64,000 nt of DNA, taken from assembly GCA_004211905.1 (NCBI GenBank), contig SHBP01000007.1, positions 50,143 to 114,142 on the forward strand, read 5' to 3'. The position numbers and the translations under genes were made by a program. Source of the stretch: SAR92 clade bacterium (lineage in GTDB: Bacteria; Pseudomonadota; Gammaproteobacteria; Pseudomonadales; Porticoccaceae). The notes beneath the pieces were generated by a model. It was not told the origin of the DNA. It did no database searches and saw only the letters and a program-made list of their open reading frames with translations. Below are positions 48,632 through 57,614 of this stretch, one piece after another. Positions within the stretch are counted from its first letter, which is position 1; each line of letters starts with the position of its first letter.

Positions 48632-49846
48632 TTACTCTTCATCTGGATATCGTCCCAATGATAAAAACAAAACTATCGATAAAAGCAGTAAACCCACTGA
48701 AATCATGAGTACCGTTTCGTACCCTTGAAACACCTGTGCTGCCATACCAAAAATCGGTGGAGCCATACCTGCTCCAACAGTAAAGAAGGCGATAATCACA
48801 CCAAAAACAGCAGGATAATGGGCGGGCCCAAAATATTTACCCGTCAAATAAGCCAGTAAATCTAGCTCAGCACCGGCCGCCAGACCGACCATCACCGCAA
48901 CCACTAAAGCCGACGCCAAGGTCACTTGTGTCATAATCAAGATTAATAATCCAAGCGTCGCGACAAGGAAGAAACAGGCTGCAACCCCAGGCGCCCACAA
49001 ACGATCGACCAGCGCGCCCACCATCAGTCGACCTAAGATCACTGTCAGCCCCATCACTGCAGCAATTTGCGCAATTGAACTGCGTTCGAAACCTTGCTCG
49101 GTCATAATACGCTCAAAGTTTGATAGCCAACCTGCCACAACAATAACCGTCAAGAATAAAACTGCACCTAGAATCCAAAATTGTTTGGTGCGAACTGCCT
49201 CGCGGGTAGTCAACCCCCAAGATTGCATTTGATTGCTTGTCTCTTGCGTTTGCGCCACCTCGATGGCTTCGGGTTTTTCTTTAAACAAAGCCAGTACGAT
49301 AGGAAGGGATACACAGAGTGCACCTAAGCCAATGCCGCGATAAGCTGTTCGCCAGCCATGATTAGCAATAAGAAACTCTACAATCGGCGGCAGTAAAAAA
49401 GCACCTAATCCAGTACCCGCCATGGTGATACCGATGGCCTTACCACGGTGCTTGGAAAACCAATTATTGAGAACACCGGTCCAAATGATCGGCAATGACC
49501 CCGCACCAAGAATAGCCACCAAAGCCCAACTCAGATACCAAAGCATTAACGAACCATTATTTAATGAGAGCACAACATAGGCGAGCGAGTGGCCAATTAA
49601 GCCGATAATACCAACGGTGCGAAGGCCTACCTTTTGTGCAATAAAGCCAATAAGGGGTCCCGTGAGCAGACCAGAGCACATGAGCACAGTGTAACTAAGG
49701 AAAAACTGTGGGGCGCTCCAACCAAATTCACTGGTGACTGGGCCAACAAAAAAACCCTGCGTGTAGTTAGTTAATGTGAATATGCCACACATTGTGCCAA
49801 TCGTTGCCGCCAACAACGACTTCCAACCGTACGTAAACTCGCTCAC
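48632..49846 (-). CDS. MFS transporter, probable aromatic acid or organic anion carrier
   Basis: A 404-residue major facilitator with twelve helices. The N-terminal half resembles the oxalate/formate and monocarboxylate carriers (FSKHRGKAIGITMAGTGLG). The start codon is GTG with a strong AGGGGG ribosome site. Lying directly upstream of ligAB on the same strand, it most likely imports an aromatic acid such as protocatechuate across the inner membrane. The specificity is inferred from position only. A copy of the shared 28-bp element lies 111 bases upstream. Confidence 0.87.
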   Translation of the reverse strand: MSEFTYGWKSLLAATIGTMCGIFTLTNYTQGFFVGPVTSEFGWSAPQFFLSYTVLMCSGLLTGPLIGFIAQKVGLRTVGIIGLIGHSLAYVVLSLNNGSLMLWYLSWALVAILGAGSLPIIWTGVLNNWFSKHRGKAIGITMAGTGLGAFLLPPIVEFLIANHGWRTAYRGIGLGALCVSLPIVLALFKEKPEAIEVAQTQETSNQMQSWGLTTREAVRTKQFWILGAVLFLTVIVVAGWLSNFERIMTEQGFERSSIAQIAAVMGLTVILGRLMVGALVDRLWAPGVAACFFLVATLGLLILIMTQVTLASALVVAVMVGLAAGAELDLLAYLTGKYFGPAHYPAVFGVIIAFFTVGAGMAPPIFGMAAQVFQGYETVLMISVGLLLLSIVLFLSLGRYPDEE

Positions 49847-49956
49847 AATTTACCCCCTCTGTTAGTCAAAAACGACTTAATCACGCCGCTTTACTGTCAG
49901 TATTCATTACTATATTCGATAGCTATCCAGCTGAGAATGCGCACTGTATGAGACAT

Positions 49957-49984
49957 ATTGTTCGCAAAACGCGTCCTATAGATC
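49957..49984. promoter_or_regulatory. Shared 28-bp element, copy A (upstream of the MFS gene)
   Basis: Core TTCGCAAAACGCG at 49961-49973, inside a 28-base stretch that matches copy B (63193-63220) at 23 of 28 positions and copy C (55965-55992) at 21 of 28. The core holds an imperfect dyad (CGT/CGC, AAA, ACG). It lies 111 bases before the MFS gene. The even placement of copies in front of catabolic genes suggests an operator, perhaps for the LysR protein at 56002. Confidence 0.65.
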
Positions 49985-50062
49985 ACAGTCGGCAGGTTCA
50001 AGATGCGACACTGTCCACACTACCTAATTAACTGAACTCCAATGGCTTCAATCTAATACGCA

Positions 50063-51727
50063 TTATTCCGTTGGCTTTTCACCTACCGGCCTCACTGTAA
50101 ACGGTCCCTCAGGTAAAATAACATTATTATTGGTTACATAGTCATCCCAGTGTTGCAGCATGGTGTTGAATATTTTTGGTCGCTTAGTAGCTAAATCAGA
50201 CTGCTCCGACGGATCAGTCTGCATATTAAAAAGTTCCCAATCAACTATTTGATTGGGTTTTCCCGAGCTAACTAACTTAAATCCATTGGCGACAATACCC
50301 CGCTTCCTCCATACCTCGAAACCAACAGCCTCATGATCATCGCGAACCCTATCAACGGCACCAGTCAAAAGCCCGACAAGACTTTTTCCCGACACGTTTT
50401 TTATTTCTGCTCCCGCTAGTTCGGCAAAAGTTGGGAACCAATCGGTGCTATGGGTGACCGCACGACTCAGTTGACCTTGGGTGATTTTATCGGGCCAATA
50501 AACAATGGCTGGCGATCGAATACCGCCCTCATAGGTGGTCCCTTTATAGCGACTGAAAGGGGTATTACTAACATGTGCCCACTCAGATCCGTAGAAAATA
50601 AATGACCCTTCACGACCGGTATTTTCAGGCGAATTGTCAAAGTTAGCGGCGAACTTGCCAATCGGCGGAGGTGCACTACTAAGATCCCAATGTTCGGCGC
50701 CATTGTCAGAGATAAACACAATAATACTGTTATCTAACTGCCCTATCTCTTCAAGGTAATTAACAATACGCCCAATACTCATATCCATGTAGTCAACCAT
50801 GGCCGCATAGATTTCCATATTACGGGCATGAAAATTCTGTTCGTCATCACTGAGTTGCTGCCAAGGTTTAACATAGCTAGGTCTCGTCGGTGCCGGTATC
50901 GATGACGGAAAAAGGCCAAGCTCTTGTTGTTCGGCAAACCGACGATCACGCACCATGTCATAACCAACATCGTAGGACCCGCGGTACTTGTCAATCACCG
51001 CATCGGGCGCCTGCAATGGCCAATGGGGTGCGGTATAAGCCAAATAAGCAAAAAAGGGCTTGGGGTCATCTCGATTGCTGTCAATCTGTTCAATTAATCG
51101 ATCTGTATAAAAAGTGGTTGAGTAAAAGTCTTTCGGTAATGCGTTTAGCAAACGTCCATCGTCGCGATATAGCAAAGGATGTCGATGTTCATCACCACCC
51201 GCCATATCTGAAAAATGACTGCCGCCACCATAGAGCATGGCAAAGGATTTATCGAAACCTCTGCTGCGCGGTGACTGATTGGGGTGCATACCTAAATGCC
51301 ATTTGCCTGCCATATAAGTGTGATAGCCCGCGGCATTAAGAACCTCAGCAATGGTGTCAACATTCTCGCTAAGATGGCCCTCATAGCCCGGCTGACCCAT
51401 TTGATTATCGGCAACAGTCTCAGCCATATTGCCAAGTCCGGCAATATGACTATCCATACCACTCATTATCATCGACCGAGTAACAGAGCAGGTTGGGCCG
51501 CTGTAAAACTGAGTAAATAACATTCCTTCAGCAGCTAGCTTATCCAAAGTGGGCGTGGCTATTTCACTGCCAAAAGGTCCTATATCTGAATAGCCAAGAT
51601 CATCGGCAACAATCAATAAAACATTTGGTCGGGATTGGGTTTCTTGGCTACCAGTCAACTCATTACTGTGCTCAAGATCTTGACTGCAGCCACTCAACAA
51701 TAGAACCGCTAACAATATTCTCCACAT
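50063..51727 (-). CDS. Lipoprotein sulfatase (arylsulfatase family)
   Basis: A 554-residue type I sulfatase, probably anchored in the membrane facing the periplasm: lipobox LLSGC with Cys14. Metal ligands Asp42 and Asp43 (VADDLGYSD) and Asp-Asn in FISDNGAEH are in place. The overall pattern (HIAGLGNMAE, MAGKWHLG, TTYEGGIRSPAIVYWP) matches AtsA-like arylsulfatases. The modifiable cysteine is Cys80, but its motif reads CSVTR where CxPxR or CxAxR is usual. The open frame reaches a TTG at 51748; the ATG at 51727 gives a better signal peptide. It probably releases sulfate from an aromatic sulfate ester. Confidence 0.9.
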   Translation of the reverse strand: MWRILLAVLLLSGCSQDLEHSNELTGSQETQSRPNVLLIVADDLGYSDIGPFGSEIATPTLDKLAAEGMLFTQFYSGPTCSVTRSMIMSGMDSHIAGLGNMAETVADNQMGQPGYEGHLSENVDTIAEVLNAAGYHTYMAGKWHLGMHPNQSPRSRGFDKSFAMLYGGGSHFSDMAGGDEHRHPLLYRDDGRLLNALPKDFYSTTFYTDRLIEQIDSNRDDPKPFFAYLAYTAPHWPLQAPDAVIDKYRGSYDVGYDMVRDRRFAEQQELGLFPSSIPAPTRPSYVKPWQQLSDDEQNFHARNMEIYAAMVDYMDMSIGRIVNYLEEIGQLDNSIIVFISDNGAEHWDLSSAPPPIGKFAANFDNSPENTGREGSFIFYGSEWAHVSNTPFSRYKGTTYEGGIRSPAIVYWPDKITQGQLSRAVTHSTDWFPTFAELAGAEIKNVSGKSLVGLLTGAVDRVRDDHEAVGFEVWRKRGIVANGFKLVSSGKPNQIVDWELFNMQTDPSEQSDLATKRPKIFNTMLQHWDDYVTNNNVILPEGPFTVRPVGEKPTE

Positions 51728-51825
51728 AATAATATCCGAGTCTTTCAAAATATTTACGATGCCACAGCAGTCAAGTCACATAGCCATCAACAAAATAGCA
51801 CGTGAGCCAACTCATAATTATCGCA

Positions 51826-51850
51826 TCACAAAACGACGCCACTAGTCATT
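51826..51850. promoter_or_regulatory. Weak possible copy of the shared element upstream of the sulfatase gene
   Basis: CACAAAACGACGCC and then CTAG lie about 100 bases before the sulfatase start. They share CAAAACG and little beyond it with copies A and B. Listed because the position fits; the match alone is not convincing. Confidence 0.22.
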
Positions 51851-51865
51851 TAAGTTGCGCTAATT

Positions 51866-53257
51866 TTATTGCTGTGCTGACGATAATTCTTTGGCTTTTT
51901 TACGTAACAATATCGCACTGCTGAGATAATAGTTTCTTGCCGTAGTAGTCAGATTATTTTTAGCAAGCGCGGTTAAAGCATATGCTTTGTGTAGCAGTGC
52001 CGATTTGTTTTTAGGGTCGAGTGTTATAAGATAATCACTCAATTGAGCGGCCCACTGATAATCTTTTTGTACAATGGCCACAGCAATTAAATCACCTAAC
52101 TTGTCCTGCCCACCTGCCATCTTGGCAACACGCTCTGCCTCGTCGCGGTCGCTAAGTGGAAATAGATTGGTGGCATTGCCATCAAACCATCCTAAATAAC
52201 CACTAAAAATAGCGCGAACGGCCCATTCTGGATTGCCGTAATAAGGACGCAGATAATCCAGCGTTTGATATTTCTCTGGCAGCACCACATAGTCAACTAA
52301 CTGGTTGGGTGCCATTCCTCTGTTGATTCCCTCAACTGTCTTATCAAACAAAAAGCGAATCGCATCTCGGTAGTTGCTTAGGGTCTCATTGACCTCAGCT
52401 TCACCAATAACAGGGCGTGTATGACCGCCAACAACTGCTAGCGGATTTTCTTGCAATATCTGGTCTATGACATTGGCCCAGGATCTGATATCTCTATAGG
52501 GCGTGCCGCGAAGTGCGTATAGATTTGGCCATGACTTGTAGAAATTATCCCCCGCAAACACCACTCGTTCGGCTGGAAACGATATGTAGAGGGCGTCCTC
52601 GGTTTCTCCCGTCGCCGCAACCAGCTCCAAATCAAGACCCTCTATTGTGAGATTAAAACGATCGACATCAAAGAGGTGAGTCGGCGCAATTTTGTGCTCT
52701 GCACCAAAAACTCCGCTCTTGCGTTTTGGCCAAAAAGCTTTGGCGATACCATTATTGATTCGCTGTTTGGGCGATAAAGCGAAACCCGCCTGGTTTTTGC
52801 CACGGGTTTTTTGAATTTTAATTCCCGCCTGTTCGAGGGTATTTTGCTCATGACCAAATCCCTCTCGAGCCCATATCTGTACATCTGGAGTATCCATAAA
52901 TGCAGAAGCGCCATGGATATGGTCGGGATGACCATGGGTAAAGATAATCGCCTTGACAGGCTTATCTACAATAGCCTGGAAATCTGCCCGTACCTGCTGA
53001 CTACTAGCAACCTCTAATCCCGCATCAACGATCACTATACCCTCAGTGCCAACAATCATACTAACTGGGGACACCGCATAGCCTACGGCTGTGTAGACAC
53101 TTTCAGAAACCTGAATAATCTCTTTATCAAACTCAGCGTTCCTTTTTATTAGAAGTCTGGTCGCTTGCGTATCCTCAGCATAGGCCGTTCCTACCGCAAT
53201 AAAAGCGAAAAGTAAACCTGGCAATAAGAGCGAAAAATACCGCGCCATATTATTCAT
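51866..53257 (-). CDS. Exported metallo-beta-lactamase-fold alkylsulfatase-like enzyme
   Basis: A 463-residue protein with a Sec signal peptide (about 1-27, cleavage AYA/ED). The MBL domain has the zinc motif HGHPDH (108-113), AGDNFYK for a further ligand, and GGHTRPV. An alkylsulfatase dimerisation-type domain follows (NPEWAVRAIFSGYLGWFDG). It ends without the SCP2-like C-terminal domain of SdsA1 (about 650 residues). The frame is open to 53335; ATG 53257 is chosen for the signal peptide and the upstream AGGG. It probably hydrolyses sulfate esters in the periplasm, but the substrate is unknown. Confidence 0.84.
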   Translation of the reverse strand: MNNMARYFSLLLPGLLFAFIAVGTAYAEDTQATRLLIKRNAEFDKEIIQVSESVYTAVGYAVSPVSMIVGTEGIVIVDAGLEVASSQQVRADFQAIVDKPVKAIIFTHGHPDHIHGASAFMDTPDVQIWAREGFGHEQNTLEQAGIKIQKTRGKNQAGFALSPKQRINNGIAKAFWPKRKSGVFGAEHKIAPTHLFDVDRFNLTIEGLDLELVAATGETEDALYISFPAERVVFAGDNFYKSWPNLYALRGTPYRDIRSWANVIDQILQENPLAVVGGHTRPVIGEAEVNETLSNYRDAIRFLFDKTVEGINRGMAPNQLVDYVVLPEKYQTLDYLRPYYGNPEWAVRAIFSGYLGWFDGNATNLFPLSDRDEAERVAKMAGGQDKLGDLIAVAIVQKDYQWAAQLSDYLITLDPKNKSALLHKAYALTALAKNNLTTTARNYYLSSAILLRKKAKELSSAQQ

Positions 53258-53298
53258 CCTGCCAATCCCTACGATAAAAATTAAAAAGATTAGAATAC

Positions 53299-53336
53299 AT
53301 TGTTTCCCCGAGGTTTGGTAACTTCGGGGAAACAAT
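53299..53336 (-). terminator. Strong hairpin between TonB receptor 1 and the MBL sulfatase gene
   Basis: A perfect 13-bp stem: plus-strand 53299-53311 (ends CCCCGA) with 53324-53336 (starts TCGGGG), loop 12 bases. It starts 18 bases past the TonB receptor stop and ends 42 bases before the MBL gene start. A T-rich stretch begins only some 10 bases later, so it may be a partial terminator or a stabilising mRNA hairpin that lowers expression of the downstream sulfatases relative to the receptor. Confidence 0.7.
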
Positions 53337-53353
53337 TAGCATGCGGCCATGAT

Positions 53354-55771
53354 CTAAAAATCAATGCTGATCGAAGCACCAAAAGTACGAGTAGAGGCAT
53401 TAGTTACGCGACATAACACTGACTGATTAGTATCCTTTTTGCCACTTTTTGGATTTGGCCCCGCCAATATGGCGTTACCGTCATTAATCAATATGTGTCC
53501 ACAATAGTGTTCATCAGTCAGGTTTCTTCCGTACAATGACAATGCATACTGATCTGCGTTACCAAATCGATAGCTAAGGTTGGCATTGACTAGGGTGTAA
53601 GCCTCTTGGGTAAGTTGGTCGACAACATTGGCATTGCCGCTAACTGCGGTCGATTTAACCTGATCACCGGTATGGGAGATATTGGCGGTCAAATTTAGCA
53701 TATTGCCACTTTGAAGCTGAACATCCTGTGAAGCTAGCAGGTTGAAGGAAACCTCGGGCGCCATAGCTAGTTCAGCGCCCTCAACAAAGCTGCTATCACC
53801 GGATTTAGTGACCTCTGTATCAAGCATAGAAACACCTGCCTGTAGGTAGAAGCCACCATCACTTGCGTACCTTACATTGGCATCAAACCCCGTGATCTCA
53901 GATTCCGGCGCATTCTCTAAGCGTGGAAGGCCACCAGCAGCGGATACAAACTGCTGTAAGTTTTCGTATGTGTACAAGAACGTCGAAGCATCCAGTTCAA
54001 GACGGTCATCCCAAAACATACCTTTATACCCTAGCTCCCAAACGTCCAGAGATTCCGGTGCTAACTTTGTATCTTCCAGTGAATTAATCACATTATTTAC
54101 AGGAAATAGTGCGTAGACAGGTCTGGTATCTAGAGCAGAGCCTTTAAAGCCCTTGGACACGCTAGCATAAATCATTGAGTCCTCTGTTGCTTTCCAGTCT
54201 AACTTAACCGTATAACCCACATCATTATTATCGAGAGTTTGCTTTATTTGGCGAGCAATTTCATAGCCATTGGCATCATACTCAGTAGTACCAGGATTTT
54301 GTTCAGCAACTAGTGCTGCGACATCATCTGAAAAATACAATGTATGTGTTTCCGCGCCAGCAACGATTGGCGAGGAGGGTCTATAGTTGCCCACGATCTC
54401 TTCATCTGAATAACGCAAACCAGCGGTTAAGGTCAGGGTATCACTGATATCGTATTCACTCTGGAAATAAATACCAAAATTCTCCTTGGTATGATCCAGC
54501 TCAACACTGGGGATCTTATTGCCAGCGCCAAACTTACCCGCCGAACCACGCAATCCTGTGTAAGAATCAGCTTCTTCATCAAGGAAGTAAACACCCGCTA
54601 TCCAGCGATAGGCTTCGTCACCATTGGAAATTAAGCGTATTTCCTGCTGAAAGGTATCGCGGTCATCTTGCTGGAAAGTATGCAAGTTAAGCGTATCACT
54701 ACCGTCATTATCATTAGCGTTTTTAAAGGTGAGATTATCCATTGAAGTAATGGAGTTTAAAGTAGCCCAGCCCAAATCATAATCAACTTTCAGGTAGAAG
54801 CCCTCTGTTGATATATCCTCTAAACCAACATCCTGTGCGGTTAACTTCCAATCGTCAGTGGAGGGATCAGACGCCGCCTCACCAGTTGCACCTCCATTAC
54901 GACCAAGACAATTCGTATTAGCTTCAAAATCGACGACACCCATAGGTGCATCAGCACAGACTCCCCCAGATCCATCTGCTGATCGAGTGCCGACTGCCTT
55001 TACTGCAGTACTATTATTTTGACTCTCAAGGGCATGCATATTAAAGGTAACAGCAGCTTGATCACTCGGCTCCCATAACAACGATAGACGAGCGCTCTTA
55101 ACATCATCATCCCCATACTTTTTGCCATTACTAACCGAAGTAAAAGCGCCATCATCATCGATAGTTTGCATAGCAAAACGGGCGGCTACCTTATCAGATA
55201 TATCAAAACCCACTGCAAATTCTGTCTCTAAATGACTATTACTTCCCCAGTTTACGCTGGCGCTGCCCTGGGTGCCGGCACCAATTTCTGGTTTATTGCT
55301 AATGTAATTAACCGCACCACCCGTCGTATTCAATCCAAAAAGCGTATTCTGTGGACCTTTAAGCACCTCTACGCGTTCCATATCATAAAGTGCTGCCCTA
55401 GCGTGATAACCACTAGTCAAAGTGATACCATCAAAATACTGGCCCACCGCCGATGACGCTGTTAAATGAACATCATTAGTTCCTACACCCCGCAGAAAGT
55501 AGCTCCTATTTGAACCCTGCTGAGCTCCTGCCGAAAATCCTGGGGTCACATCAACTAACTTACTCGCATCAGTGACACCCAGCGTTTTCATTTGATCAGC
55601 GGTAAAAGCACTCACTGCAACAGGAACGTCCTGAAGAGACTCAGAACGTTTTTGAGCAGTAACAATTACCTCTTCAAGTTGACCATAAACAAAAGTGTGA
55701 CCGGTTAATACGAAAAGGCCAAGCATCGAACGTAGTATGGATTTTTGAAAATTGTTTGTATAGAAATTCAT
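53354..55771 (-). CDS. TonB-dependent outer membrane receptor 1
   Basis: An 805-residue receptor with a signal peptide (about 1-30), a TonB-box-like start (EEVIVTAQKR), a plug domain (about 40-160, with RVEVLKGPQNTLFGLNTTGG) and a beta-barrel ending in a C-terminal Phe (ASISIDF). These large receptors of marine gammaproteobacteria import big or scarce organic compounds. Being upstream of two exported sulfatase genes on the same strand suggests a sulfated substrate (inference). It is divergent from the LysR gene at 56002. Confidence 0.93.
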   Translation of the reverse strand: MNFYTNNFQKSILRSMLGLFVLTGHTFVYGQLEEVIVTAQKRSESLQDVPVAVSAFTADQMKTLGVTDASKLVDVTPGFSAGAQQGSNRSYFLRGVGTNDVHLTASSAVGQYFDGITLTSGYHARAALYDMERVEVLKGPQNTLFGLNTTGGAVNYISNKPEIGAGTQGSASVNWGSNSHLETEFAVGFDISDKVAARFAMQTIDDDGAFTSVSNGKKYGDDDVKSARLSLLWEPSDQAAVTFNMHALESQNNSTAVKAVGTRSADGSGGVCADAPMGVVDFEANTNCLGRNGGATGEAASDPSTDDWKLTAQDVGLEDISTEGFYLKVDYDLGWATLNSITSMDNLTFKNANDNDGSDTLNLHTFQQDDRDTFQQEIRLISNGDEAYRWIAGVYFLDEEADSYTGLRGSAGKFGAGNKIPSVELDHTKENFGIYFQSEYDISDTLTLTAGLRYSDEEIVGNYRPSSPIVAGAETHTLYFSDDVAALVAEQNPGTTEYDANGYEIARQIKQTLDNNDVGYTVKLDWKATEDSMIYASVSKGFKGSALDTRPVYALFPVNNVINSLEDTKLAPESLDVWELGYKGMFWDDRLELDASTFLYTYENLQQFVSAAGGLPRLENAPESEITGFDANVRYASDGGFYLQAGVSMLDTEVTKSGDSSFVEGAELAMAPEVSFNLLASQDVQLQSGNMLNLTANISHTGDQVKSTAVSGNANVVDQLTQEAYTLVNANLSYRFGNADQYALSLYGRNLTDEHYCGHILINDGNAILAGPNPKSGKKDTNQSVLCRVTNASTRTFGASISIDF

Positions 55772-55964
55772 AAACGCGTACCCCTATTTATATTAATTAC
55801 TTGAGCTGAGCGAAATTAATTCCTACCTGCGATGCGCTATCGAAAAAAACGCAATAATATAAATCAGCTACAAGAGTATACTCGCCTTTTAATTTGCCTA
55901 ATTTGACGAGAATGTTAATATATAATGACTCGATAAAGAATATAATATGTCAAAAATTAATCTT

Positions 55965-55992
55965 AGTGTTCGTAAAATGAGTCCAATCGATA
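55965..55992. promoter_or_regulatory. Shared 28-bp element, copy C (in front of the LysR gene)
   Basis: Core TTCGTAAAATGAG at 55969-55981, in a stretch matching copy A at 21 and copy B at 19 of 28 positions. It ends 9 bases before the ATG of the LysR gene at 56002 and lies 194 bases before TonB receptor 1. The position would suit autoregulation together with control of the divergent receptor gene. Confidence 0.55.
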
Positions 55993-56001
55993 GGTGCACG
56001 A

Positions 56002-56958
56002 ATGAACGAGCTTGAATGTATTAGGGCTTTCGTGAAAGTAGTTGAAGTAGGCAGTTTTGCCGAAACTGCTCGACAAACAAATACGGCAAAATCAGTCATC
56101 ACCAAACGTGTTAACCAGCTAGAAGATCATCTGGAATTGCAACTGCTCAGACGCTCTACTCGCAAGCTGACAATCACCGAAGGTGGTACCGATTTTTATG
56201 AACGAGCAGTTCGCGTGCTATCCGAACTTGATCATGCTAAGACATCGGTTAGCGGTGTAGAATGGGGCTTAACCGGTACATTCCGAGTCAGTTGTATATC
56301 ATCATTTATCCATAGCTATATAGCCCATGATCTGTGCGAATTTCAAAATGAACACCCTGAACTCACGGTGGAACTAGAGCAACATGATCGGTTCTGTGAC
56401 CCAGTTCAGGAGGGCTTCGATGTGTGTCTGCAGACGGGCCAAAACACCAGCGGTATTCTAGAGGCGTCAAAAATTTTTCCCGTGCGTCGACTGATTGCAG
56501 CCACACCCGAATATATCGAGCAATATGGTATGCCTCTAGTACCGCAAGATCTTCCTCAGCACAAATTTTGTCACAACACTTTTATTGAGCCCGACTGCTG
56601 TATCAATCTGTCCCATCCCAAAGGCATAAAACCGATACCAATTCAGCCAATTATTCAAACCAATACCATATGGATGTTACGCGCTGCCATAATGAGCAAT
56701 CAGTATATGGCGGTGATGCCGGCATTCTTTATTGAACAAGAAATAATCGATGGCAAACTTGTCGCCGTACTTCCCGAGGTACAGCTTAAGAGCATTATGA
56801 TCTCAGCGTTCTATCGCCGATCATCTTTTGTGCCGATGAAGGTGCGAATATTTATCGACTTCTTACGCAGAAAATATGGTGAAAAACCGCCATGGGAAAA
56901 TAGATTATTAACTGCACGCCCAGAACTATCCATAGCTCTAGGGCCTGACAGAAAATAA
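56002..56958 (+). CDS. LysR-family transcription regulator
   Basis: A 318-residue LysR protein. The HTH is at about 1-60 (ECIRAFVKVVEVGSFAETAR, AKSVITKRVNQLE), then an effector-binding domain (GTFRVSCISSFI, about 92 on). It is divergent from TonB receptor 1 and lies between the two TonB/catabolic gene sets. A copy of the shared element overlaps its own leader. It is therefore the best candidate for the regulator of the island; the effector is unknown. Confidence 0.9.
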   Translation: MNELECIRAFVKVVEVGSFAETARQTNTAKSVITKRVNQLEDHLELQLLRRSTRKLTITEGGTDFYERAVRVLSELDHAKTSVSGVEWGLTGTFRVSCISSFIHSYIAHDLCEFQNEHPELTVELEQHDRFCDPVQEGFDVCLQTGQNTSGILEASKIFPVRRLIAATPEYIEQYGMPLVPQDLPQHKFCHNTFIEPDCCINLSHPKGIKPIPIQPIIQTNTIWMLRAAIMSNQYMAVMPAFFIEQEIIDGKLVAVLPEVQLKSIMISAFYRRSSFVPMKVRIFIDFLRRKYGEKPPWENRLLTARPELSIALGPDRK

Positions 56959-57024
56959 TACAGCTACATAGGTTAGGCTAAATATTTGAATGAGAGTGCG
57001 ATGCTCAAACGCTACAATTGGTGA

Positions 57025-57540
57025 CTATGATGATCCGCGCGGTGCACGATCACTGTGTTGCGCTAAAAAATCAACGTAAGCCAATATATCGTCCGGCACC
57101 ACGCGGGCAAAGGCAGTTGAAGCAATCCATGCAGCCTGCAACTTTGTCTCTTTGTTGATTAGAAATGTTGCCGGCTCACAAAACAATGGCATTTCAATGG
57201 TTTTCTCTTGCTTGGAAATAAATACGCCCATCGCTCTTGCGCTGGCAATCGACACATCAAAACCAATGTTCAACTTATGCAATGCATAATCATTTGCCAT
57301 GCTACGAGCACGGGTTTCGGTATCGGCACTGACCGCCACTACATCCACGCCGCGTGAGGCAAACTCATCATGTAAGCGCTCCAAAGCTTGTAATTGCTTT
57401 TTACACTGACCGCACCACATACCGCGGTATATGGTAAGTAGCGACATGGTTCCTGCGGGCTGATCTTGACTTCGCCACATAGCTCCGTTCAGTAGCTGTA
57501 CGGTAAACTCAGGTAATAATTCTCCAGTTCTATTGGTCAC
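57025..57540 (-). CDS. Redoxin / AhpC-TSA domain protein
   Basis: A 171-residue thioredoxin-fold protein of the AhpC/TSA type, with YRGMWCGQCKKQL giving Cys43 and Cys46. The CxxC in place of the single peroxidatic Cys points to a reductase or Bcp/ResA-like role. No signal peptide, so cytoplasmic. It is the last gene in the TonB2-GST-SDR-ALDH row, 74 bases after the aldehyde dehydrogenase gene. It may supply reducing power to the pathway or protect it from oxidants. Confidence 0.8.
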   Translation of the reverse strand: MTNRTGELLPEFTVQLLNGAMWRSQDQPAGTMSLLTIYRGMWCGQCKKQLQALERLHDEFASRGVDVVAVSADTETRARSMANDYALHKLNIGFDVSIASARAMGVFISKQEKTIEMPLFCEPATFLINKETKLQAAWIASTAFARVVPDDILAYVDFLAQHSDRAPRGSS

Positions 57541-57614
57541 TATGCACGACTCCCTTGAATTAACTTATCACCAAATAATCCCGACAAATAATGACATATC
57601 CCTGATGCTAATAA

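Noticed and set aside
50890..51339. 149-codon plus-strand open frame inside the sulfatase gene
   Set aside because: Antisense shadow; rich in His, Arg and Cys with no domain pattern.
55877..55888. GAGTATACTC palindrome between TonB receptor 1 and the LysR gene
   Set aside because: Short and single; chance cannot be excluded, and the 28-bp element nearby is better supported.
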